A DNA stretch of 5,291 bases from Flavobacteriaceae bacterium (lineage in GTDB: Bacteria; Bacteroidota; Bacteroidia; Flavobacteriales; Flavobacteriaceae), in the NCBI GenBank assembly GCA_002695445.1, contig NZOY01000089.1:5514-10804 (forward strand), read 5' to 3'. Of the stretch, positions 1 to 5,291 are shown piece by piece. The notes under the pieces were generated by a model. It searched no databases, had not been told where the DNA came from, and saw nothing but the letters and a program-made list of their open reading frames with translations. Each line of letters starts with the position of its first letter. Within the stretch, counting starts at the first letter, position 1. Position numbers and translations under genes: made by a program.

Positions 1-1164
1 ATTGGCGCCTTGTTTGGCTCTTTGCCTACAAACAGGCTAGGAAGGAAAGTAACTCTTACATGGATTGGTTTTTTCTTCTTTTTTTCTGCCTTAGGTTCTG
101 CTTTAGCTGTTGATCCATATACCTTTTCTTTTTTTAGATTTATTGGTGGTATAGCAGTAGGTGTATCCTCTGTAACAGCACCTATATATATATCTGAAAT
201 AACTACACCAAAAAACAGGGGGACATTGGGAGTGTTATATCAGTTTAGCCTAGTTTTTGGAATATTAATTGCTTATTTTTCTAATTACCTTCTCACAGGA
301 TTTGATGGATCTAATGATTGGCGTTGGATGCTAGGTATCGAGGCTATTCCTGCCCTCTTATATTTATTAATGACCCTTTACATCCCTGATTCCCCTCGAT
401 GGTTAGTATTATTCAAAAATGATGACCTAACTGCACAAAAAGTTTTGGAAGTAATTTATTCCAACAAAAGTGAAGCTGACGATGTTTTAAAATCCATTAA
501 GAAGACTGATAATACTGTTTCAAAAGAAAACAACTTATTTATTCCTAGATTCAAAAAAACTATTCTTTTAGCCTTTTTTATTTCCTTTTTTAATCAATTA
601 TCAGGTATTAATTTCATTCTTTATTACGCACCAGAAATATTAGAAATGGGAGGTTTTGCAACTAAAGAGTCTTTGTTCAATTCAGTTATCATCGGATTAA
701 CCAATATTGTATTTACATTTGGAGGATTATTGTTAATTGACCGTCTAGGTCGAAAACAATTACTTGTAATTGGTTCCATAGGTTACATTATTGGCCTTTG
801 TGGTGTTTCCGGTGCATTTTATTATGAATGGAATCCTCAGTTAATTGCTTTTTTTATTTTTGCTTTTATAGCTGCTCACGCTATTGGTCAAGGTACTGTG
901 ATATGGGTTTTCATTTCAGAAATTTTTCCTAATAGAATTAGGGCATTAGGACAGTCTTTTGGCTCAGGTATTCATTGGGTTTTTGCTGCTCTTATTACTT
1001 TGTTGGGACCATCTGTTATCGAAATTTATAATAATAATCCTTGGCCAATCTTTGCTTTTTTTGCTTTCATGATGGTACTTCAACTTCTGTTTTCTATTTT
1101 TATAATGCCTGAGACTAAAGGAAAGTCTCTTGAAAATATTTACGAAATAATTAATAAAAAATAA
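1..1164 (+). CDS. Sugar porter family MFS transporter, 5'-truncated by window edge
   Basis: Inner-membrane secondary transporter of the major facilitator superfamily, sugar porter family (XylE/GLUT type), probably proton-coupled. The reading frame is open from base 1, and the residues before the first possible start (TTG at 10) already belong to the conserved end of TM2. The true start is therefore upstream, and I estimate 50-60 residues are missing; 387 are visible. Family signatures in order (visible numbering): RLGRK after TM2 (12-16), PDSPRWL after TM6 (129-135), NQLSGIN with YYAPE in TM7 (198-212), a second RLGRK after TM8 (248-252), the TM10 region with W302 followed by SEIFPNRIR, and PETKG after TM12 (370-374). 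By comparison with XylE, the sugar-contacting Gln of TM5 (Q81), second TM7 Gln (Q199), N204 and W302 are retained. The first TM7 Gln is Asn (N198), and the TM11 Gln-Trp is His-Trp (325-326). The substrate is not fixed by sequence; the neighbours suggest glucuronate or a related sugar. Confidence 0.93.
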   Translation: MGALFGSLPTNRLGRKVTLTWIGFFFFFSALGSALAVDPYTFSFFRFIGGIAVGVSSVTAPIYISEITTPKNRGTLGVLYQFSLVFGILIAYFSNYLLTGFDGSNDWRWMLGIEAIPALLYLLMTLYIPDSPRWLVLFKNDDLTAQKVLEVIYSNKSEADDVLKSIKKTDNTVSKENNLFIPRFKKTILLAFFISFFNQLSGINFILYYAPEILEMGGFATKESLFNSVIIGLTNIVFTFGGLLLIDRLGRKQLLVIGSIGYIIGLCGVSGAFYYEWNPQLIAFFIFAFIAAHAIGQGTVIWVFISEIFPNRIRALGQSFGSGIHWVFAALITLLGPSVIEIYNNNPWPIFAFFAFMMVLQLLFSIFIMPETKGKSLENIYEIINKK

Positions 1165-1176
1165 ATTACCACCAAA

Positions 1177-1251
1177 ATGAGAAGAAAGGACTTTATATTA
1201 AATACAGGTGGATTAATTCTTAGCTCATTCACATCAGCTAATCTCCTTGCC
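1177..1251 (+). other. Tat-like signal region of the Gfo/Idh/MocA protein (atypical arginine pair)
   Basis: The protein begins MRRKDFILNT, followed by a weakly hydrophobic stretch (GGLILSS to about NLLA, residue 25) and a Ser/Asn-rich linker before the Rossmann domain at residue 37. Bacteroidota homologues commonly begin with an (N/K)RRDFL-type twin-arginine motif. Aligned on DF, this protein has Arg-Lys where the pair should be, with the Arg-Arg displaced one residue towards the N-terminus. There is no cysteine, so it is not a lipoprotein signal. The cleavage site is uncertain; an alanine around residue 25 is possible. Confidence 0.6.
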
Positions 1252-2385
1252 AGTGTACACTCCTCAAATAGTTTAAATAGTCAAATCAACATTGGCGTTA
1301 TTGGAACTGGTTCAAGAGGTCAAGGATTAATTAAACTTTTAAATGGTATTGAAGGTTTCAACGTAGTTGGAGCTTGTGATAATATTCCTTTCAGACTCGA
1401 GGAGGGGATTAGTTTGATTCCAACAACTAAAATTGCAAAAGCTTATAGTGATTACAGAAAATTATTAGACGATAAAAAAATTGATGCTGTAATTGTATCA
1501 ACACCACTCAATACTCATGATGAAATTTCAATTGATGCATTAGACGCGGGTAAACATGTCTATTGTGAGAAAACAATGGCTAAAGGAATATCCTCTACTC
1601 AAAAACTTGTAAAAAAATGTAAGCAATCCAATAAAATTTTTCAAACTGGTCACCAGTTTCATAGCTCAAGGATGTATAAGCAATTGGTAGAAATTATTTT
1701 AGATGGAAAAGTTGGTAATATAGTTTCTATTGAAGCTCAGTGGAACAGGAATGGAGATTGGAGAAGAATAGTAAAAAACCCTTTACAAGAAAGACAAATT
1801 AATTGGAGAATGTATAGAGAGTATTCATATGGTCTTCTTGCGGAGTTGAGTGCTCATCAAATTGATTTTGCAAATTGGATTTTAGCAGAGACACCAAAAA
1901 GAGCGGTTGGTTTTGGAGGCATAAACTATTGGAAAGACGGTAGAGAAACTTATGATAATACCAAGGTCATTTATGAATACTCTAATGGCGTAAAAGCTAC
2001 ATTTACCTCCCTAACAGCTAATGCTAAAGATGGATATAAAATTATGGTAATGGGAGATAAAGGAACATTAACAATTTTTCAGGACTCTGCATGGTTTTAT
2101 CCTGAGGGACAATATATACCTGAATATGGTGATGTTGATGGTGTATCTGGTGCAACTTCAAATTGGTCTCAAAGTAAAGGTTTGCCCCTTGATCTAATTG
2201 AAAGTGATACTAATAGGGCAACTTTGCAAGCTTTGATAGATTTTAGGGATTCAATTTTAAATAACAAGATTCCATTGTCTAATGTTACTTCAGGGGCAAA
2301 TGTTGCTTATGCTGTTGAGATTGGAATCCAAGCGATGGACACTAATAAAGTCATTGAGTGGGATAGTAAAAAATTTATAACATAA
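1177..2385 (+). CDS. Gfo/Idh/MocA family oxidoreductase with Tat-like signal
   Basis: NAD(P)-dependent oxidoreductase of the glucose-fructose oxidoreductase/inositol dehydrogenase/MocA family, 402 residues. An N-terminal export-type signal occupies about residues 1-25. It is followed by the Rossmann domain: strand NIGVIG leading to the GTGSRG dinucleotide loop (43-48), an acidic residue ending the second strand (D68), VSTP (108-110 region), and EKTMA (131-135), the family's EKP motif with Thr for Pro. K132 is the conserved lysine near the nicotinamide. The C-terminal alpha/beta domain carries ELSAHQID (223-230), where H227 and D230 fit the usual catalytic positions. The start at 1177 is 12 bases after the transporter stop and begins directly with the signal; no Shine-Dalgarno is visible. 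Exported relatives such as Zymomonas glucose-fructose oxidoreductase keep their cofactor tightly bound, and GH109 glycosidases share the fold. The family is too diverse to name a substrate. The context suggests a sugar, uronate or glycoside linked to the glucuronate pathway; this is inference. Confidence 0.9.
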   Translation: MRRKDFILNTGGLILSSFTSANLLASVHSSNSLNSQINIGVIGTGSRGQGLIKLLNGIEGFNVVGACDNIPFRLEEGISLIPTTKIAKAYSDYRKLLDDKKIDAVIVSTPLNTHDEISIDALDAGKHVYCEKTMAKGISSTQKLVKKCKQSNKIFQTGHQFHSSRMYKQLVEIILDGKVGNIVSIEAQWNRNGDWRRIVKNPLQERQINWRMYREYSYGLLAELSAHQIDFANWILAETPKRAVGFGGINYWKDGRETYDNTKVIYEYSNGVKATFTSLTANAKDGYKIMVMGDKGTLTIFQDSAWFYPEGQYIPEYGDVDGVSGATSNWSQSKGLPLDLIESDTNRATLQALIDFRDSILNNKIPLSNVTSGANVAYAVEIGIQAMDTNKVIEWDSKKFIT

Positions 2386-2390
2386 AACTA

Positions 2391-3206
2391 ATGAAACCAA
2401 ATTTTGATTTAAAAGATAAAGTTGCAGTTATTACTGGAGGTGGAGGCGCATTGGGTAGTTGCATAGCTCAAAGCTTAGCAGAATCTGGTGTTAAAATTGC
2501 AATTCTTGACCTTACTATAGATTCAGCAAAAAAAACAGTTGATTTAATTGAAAGTAAAGGTGGTATTGCCATAGGTTTTGAGTCTAATGTTCTATCTACT
2601 GAATCTATTGGTAAAATTAGTAAAGAAATATTAGCTAAATGGGGGCGGTTAGATATTCTCCTTAATGCAGCAGGAGGTAATATGCCTGGTGCTACTATCG
2701 CAGTTGATCAAACAATTTTTGATTTATCAATGGACGATTTTAAAAAAGTTACAGAATTAAATCTTAATGGATCTGTGATTCCCTCTTTGATATTTGGTAA
2801 GATTATGGCTGAACAGGGTAGAGGATCTATAATTAACTATTCCTCTATGAGTGTAGATAGGGTAATAACTCGTGTCGTAGGCTATTCTGCCTCTAAAGCA
2901 GGTATTGAAAACTTTACTCGATGGATGGCTGTTGAGATGGCATTAAAGTTTGGACCAAGTGTAAGGGTTAATGCAATAGCACCTGGATTTTTTGTTGGAA
3001 ATCAAAATCGAGCTTTATTACTAAATGAAGACGGAACTTATACTGACAGAGGAGATACTATAATTAGAAATACCCCTATGAGAAGATTTGGGGAAGCTGA
3101 GGAATTAAATGGTGCTATTCACTTCTTATGCAGTGATGCAGCTAAATTCATAACTGGAGTTGTACTTCCTATTGACGGAGGCTTTAGTGCCTTTAGTGGG
3201 GTCTAA
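2391..3206 (+). CDS. uxuB: SDR-type D-mannonate oxidoreductase (fructuronate reductase)
   Basis: Cytoplasmic short-chain dehydrogenase/reductase, 271 residues, predicted to reduce D-fructuronate to D-mannonate with NAD(P)H. It is the short SDR form found in Bacillus and Bacteroidota, not the roughly 480-residue long-chain UxuB of E. coli. Visible SDR features are the cofactor loop TGGGGALG (15-22; Ala at 20 where classical SDRs have Gly), acidic D40 ending strand 2 (favours NAD), NAAG (92-95), helix-4 Asn (N124), and the catalytic S152, Y165 and K169 with spacing S-x12-Y-x3-K. PGFF follows at 198-201. Subfamily marks are GGNMPGATI after the NAAG motif, the TRWMAVEMA helix, NQNRALL (204-210), and the C-terminal [10 protein letters not shown]. 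It lies 5 bases after the Gfo/Idh/MocA stop and 11 before uxuA, so the three are probably co-transcribed. The position next to uxuA supports mannonate oxidoreductase over a generic SDR. The symbol is by function, as SDR forms are sometimes named differently. Confidence 0.9.
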   Translation: MKPNFDLKDKVAVITGGGGALGSCIAQSLAESGVKIAILDLTIDSAKKTVDLIESKGGIAIGFESNVLSTESIGKISKEILAKWGRLDILLNAAGGNMPGATIAVDQTIFDLSMDDFKKVTELNLNGSVIPSLIFGKIMAEQGRGSIINYSSMSVDRVITRVVGYSASKAGIENFTRWMAVEMALKFGPSVRVNAIAPGFFVGNQNRALLLNEDGTYTDRGDTIIRNTPMRRFGEAEELNGAIHFLCSDAAKFITGVVLPIDGGFSAFSGV

Positions 3207-3217
3207 AAAAACGAAAA

Positions 3218-4402
3218 ATGAAAATGACACAAACTTGGCGTTGGTATGGTCCTAATGACCCTGTAAGTTTGTCAGATATAAGACAAGCTGGGGCAACAGG
3301 TATTGTTAATGCTCTTCACCATATACCCAACGGATCTATATGGTCTGAGGCTGAAATACAAAAAAGAAAAAATGAAATAGAATCAGCAGGACTTTCTTGG
3401 GATGTAGTGGAATCGCTTCCAGTTCATGAGAAAATAAAAACACGAACTAAGGATTTTGATCAGCTTATTGAAAATTATAAGGTGAGTTTGAAAAACTTGG
3501 CTAATTGTGGAGTATTTGTAATATGTTATAACTTCATGCCAATACTAGACTGGACTCGAACTAGATTAGATTTGGTTATGGATGATGGTTCTCTTGCCTT
3601 AGAATTTAATGCTTCAGAATTAAGAGTTTTTGACTTATTTATACTCAAAAGGGAGGGTGCTGAAAAAGACTATACAGATAAAGAAATTTCTGATGCGAAA
3701 TTGCAATTTGAAAATATGTCCAAAAGTGATATTCAAAGAATTTCAGACAATATACTTAAAGGTTTACCAGGTTCAGAAGAAGGATATTCTTTAGAGGAGT
3801 TTACCGCTATGCTTGATACATATAAGGGGATAGATGCTAATAAATTACGTTTAAATTTAGTTCAGTTCTTATCTGAAATTATTCCTGTTGCAGAGTCCTT
3901 AGGTCTTAGAATGTGTATTCATCCAGACGACCCTCCATTTTCTCTTTTAGGATTGCCCAGAGTGGTTAGTAAAATTGAGGATTATCAGTATATTTTCGAT
4001 AAGGTTCCATCTATTAGTAATGGGATAACCTTCTGTACAGGATCTTTAGGAGTAATACCAGAAAATGATTTACCTTTTATTTTTAACTCATTTGCAAATC
4101 GGGTACATTTTTTACACTTAAGAAGTACAAAACGAGATGATGAAGGAAATTTTTATGAGGCCGACCACCTTGAAGGGGATGTTGATATGCATGAAATAAT
4201 TAAATGTGTAATAATAGAACAAAGACGAAGAGCTAGTGAAAATCGAGATGATGCCTCAATCCCAATGCGTCCTGATCATGGACACCAGATGCTTGATGAT
4301 TTGGGAAAACCAAAAATTAATCCTGGATATTCAGCAATTGGAAGACTTAGAGGTCTTGCCGAGTTAAGAGGTTTAGAGTGGGGAATTAATAGATTAATCT
4401 AG
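3218..4402 (+). CDS. uxuA: D-mannonate dehydratase
   Basis: Cytoplasmic D-mannonate hydro-lyase (EC 4.2.1.8), a metal-dependent TIM-barrel enzyme that converts D-mannonate to KDG and water. At 394 residues it is full length, matching the E. coli enzyme. Conserved landmarks are [13 protein letters not shown] (6-18), [14 protein letters not shown] (26-39), ESLPVHE (65-71), [13 protein letters not shown] (103-115), HPDDPP (235-240), TFCTGSLGV (271-279), HFLHLRST (298-304), [11 protein letters not shown] (314-324) and [11 protein letters not shown] (351-361). Probable metal ligands are H235, C273, a His of the HFLH segment (298 or 300) and D353, by analogy with the structurally known bacterial enzymes. 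The start at 3218 is preceded by an A-rich stretch without Shine-Dalgarno; a second ATG two codons later (3224) is an equally plausible start and changes only two residues. It follows the upstream reductase gene by 11 bases and is followed by uxaC after 2 bases. Confidence 0.97.
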   Translation: MKMTQTWRWYGPNDPVSLSDIRQAGATGIVNALHHIPNGSIWSEAEIQKRKNEIESAGLSWDVVESLPVHEKIKTRTKDFDQLIENYKVSLKNLANCGVFVICYNFMPILDWTRTRLDLVMDDGSLALEFNASELRVFDLFILKREGAEKDYTDKEISDAKLQFENMSKSDIQRISDNILKGLPGSEEGYSLEEFTAMLDTYKGIDANKLRLNLVQFLSEIIPVAESLGLRMCIHPDDPPFSLLGLPRVVSKIEDYQYIFDKVPSISNGITFCTGSLGVIPENDLPFIFNSFANRVHFLHLRSTKRDDEGNFYEADHLEGDVDMHEIIKCVIIEQRRRASENRDDASIPMRPDHGHQMLDDLGKPKINPGYSAIGRLRGLAELRGLEWGINRLI

Positions 4403-4404
4403 TT

Positions 4405-5291
4405 ATGGAGTTTAAAACTAAAAATAGCTTTATTAAAGAAAACTTTTTGCTTGAAAATAAAACAGCAGAAAAACTATTTTTTGATTATGCAGTATCAATG
4501 CCGATTATTGATTATCACAATCATTTATCTCCAAATATAATAGCAAATAATGAGCCTTTTTCAGGAATTAACGAAATTTGGCTTAGTGGTGACCATTATA
4601 AGTGGCGCGCCATGAGGACCCTTGGGATTGAAGAAAAATTTATTACTGGGAAAAATACCAGTGATAAAGAAAAATTTGATAAATGGGCCTATACTGTTCC
4701 TTTTACCGTAGGTAATCCATTATTTCACTGGACTCATCTTGAACTAGAGCGTTATTTTGATATTAAAATGCTTTTGCAACCCTCTACATCGAATGAGATA
4801 TTTGAGGAAACTAATCATCAGCTTAAGACACTGCTCCCAAAGCAATTACTTAAAGACATGAGGGTTGAAATGCTATGTACAACAGATGATCCAATTGATG
4901 ACCTTTCATCCCATCAAAAGATTTCTTTAAGTTTAGATGGTCCAAAAGTTTTTCCAGGTTTTAGACCTGATAGAATTTTTGGAATAGAGGAGGAAAATTA
5001 TTTAGATTATCTTAACGCTTTAGCCGTTACTTCAGGAAAAGAGATAATTGATTTAAATAGTTTACTTGAAGCACTTCGATCTCGAATTGCTTTCTTTCAT
5101 GAAAATGGTTGTAGGATTTCAGATCATGGCCTTGAGTTTACTTACTCATCTGACTTCACCTTTGCCCAGGTTAATGCAATTCTAAAAAATCGATTACTTG
5201 GTAAGATTCCAAAAAAGGAAGATAAAATCAAGTTTAATTCTTGTGTTTTATTTGAACTTTTTAAAATGTATCATGATTTTGAGTGGACACA
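4405..5291 (+). CDS. uxaC: Glucuronate (uronate) isomerase, 3'-truncated by window edge
   Basis: Cytoplasmic uronate isomerase (EC 5.3.1.12) of the amidohydrolase superfamily, interconverting D-glucuronate and D-fructuronate (and D-galacturonate and D-tagaturonate). I translated from ATG 4405, two bases after the uxuA stop; the frame stays open to the window end for 295 complete codons, about 63% of the usual 465-470 residues. Landmarks are the N-terminal ENFLLENKTAEKLF, then MPIIDYHNHLSP with the metal-binding HxH at H38 and H40, EIWLSGDHYKWRAMR (57-71), the aromatic segment NPLFHWTHLELERYF (104-118), CTTDDPIDDL (158-167), FPGFRPDR (183-190) and GCRISDHGLE (235-244). The visible end, HDFEWT, lies just before the family's conserved MQLHIGA-type strand, so truncation is due to the window and not a lesion. 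No Shine-Dalgarno precedes the ATG, and the 2-base gap suggests translational coupling with uxuA. It is the first enzyme of the pathway although encoded last here. Confidence 0.96.
   Translation, partial: MEFKTKNSFIKENFLLENKTAEKLFFDYAVSMPIIDYHNHLSPNIIANNEPFSGINEIWLSGDHYKWRAMRTLGIEEKFITGKNTSDKEKFDKWAYTVPFTVGNPLFHWTHLELERYFDIKMLLQPSTSNEIFEETNHQLKTLLPKQLLKDMRVEMLCTTDDPIDDLSSHQKISLSLDGPKVFPGFRPDRIFGIEEENYLDYLNALAVTSGKEIIDLNSLLEALRSRIAFFHENGCRISDHGLEFTYSSDFTFAQVNAILKNRLLGKIPKKEDKIKFNSCVLFELFKMYHDFEWT

Larger units (their letters stand above)
1..5291 (+). other. Probable glucuronate utilisation operon
   Basis: Five co-directional genes with gaps of 12, 5, 11 and 2 bases leave no room for internal terminators, and I saw no convincing promoter between them. 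Isomerase, reductase and dehydratase form a contiguous pathway from D-glucuronate to KDG; the transporter and the predicted exported oxidoreductase precede them. The promoter and any regulator must lie upstream of base 1, unless there are promoters inside coding sequence. The gene order (transporter, oxidoreductase, reductase, dehydratase, isomerase) runs opposite to the order of the reactions. The operon continues past both window ends. Confidence 0.88.

Noticed and set aside
10..12. TTG at 10 as the start of the transporter gene
   Set aside because: The frame is open from base 1, and the codons before it (Ile-Gly-Ala) continue the conserved TM2 helix leading to the RLGRK loop. A protein starting here would lack TM1 and most of TM2, so the real start is before the window.
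68..139. Long T-runs in the transporter gene as slippery sites or a terminator
   Set aside because: They encode Phe-rich membrane helices in an AT-rich genome; the frame is intact and no GC-rich hairpin precedes them.
1177..2385. Naming the oxidoreductase as inositol 2-dehydrogenase or glucose-fructose oxidoreductase
   Set aside because: The family motifs identify only the fold; nothing in the sequence fixes the substrate, and no inositol catabolism genes are present in the window.
2527..2537. A-run in the reductase gene as a possible frameshift site
   Set aside because: The reading frame continues through it with normal SDR motifs on both sides and the protein has the expected full length.
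4604..4611. GC-only 8-base palindrome GGCGCGCC in an AT-rich background
   Set aside because: It falls within the codons of the strongly conserved Lys-Trp-Arg-Ala-Met-Arg segment of uronate isomerase, so coding constraint explains it; a single occurrence gives no support for a regulatory site.
4405..5291. Uronate isomerase as a truncated pseudogene
   Set aside because: The frame has no stop through 295 codons, all expected motifs are present, and it ends only because the window ends.

Overview
The window is a compact, single-strand stretch of an AT-rich genome. All five genes lie on the + strand and are separated by only 12, 5, 11 and 2 bases. The low GC content, A-rich and Shine-Dalgarno-poor start regions, frequent AGA and AAA codons, and Bacteroidota-like protein sequences suggest a marine-type or Flavobacteriia-like Bacteroidota. 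This assignment is an inference; no rRNA or other marker gene is present.

Layout: (1) 1-1164, the 3' part of a sugar-porter-family MFS transporter whose N-terminus lies before the window; (2) 1177-2385, a Gfo/Idh/MocA-family oxidoreductase with a Tat-like N-terminal signal; (3) 2391-3206, an SDR-type D-mannonate oxidoreductase (fructuronate reductase, UxuB activity); (4) 3218-4402, D-mannonate dehydratase (uxuA); (5) 4405 to the window end, the first 295 codons of glucuronate isomerase (uxaC), cut by the window edge.

Together genes 5, 3 and 4 encode the three consecutive steps D-glucuronate -> D-fructuronate -> D-mannonate -> 2-keto-3-deoxy-D-gluconate (KDG). The transporter probably imports the sugar or sugar acid. 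KDG kinase and KDPG aldolase, which would finish the route, are not in the window, nor are a regulator, a polysaccharide lyase or a SusC/D pair. The galacturonate-specific enzymes UxaA and UxaB are also not seen, so D-glucuronate is the more likely substrate.

Most of this is a well-understood uronate catabolic operon. The part not explained by the textbook pathway is the apparently exported Gfo/Idh/MocA enzyme between transporter and pathway genes, together with the use of a neutral-sugar-type porter rather than an ExuT-type hexuronate transporter. I saw no RNA genes, mobile elements, CRISPR arrays, long repeats or terminators, and no non-coding gap exceeds 12 bases.
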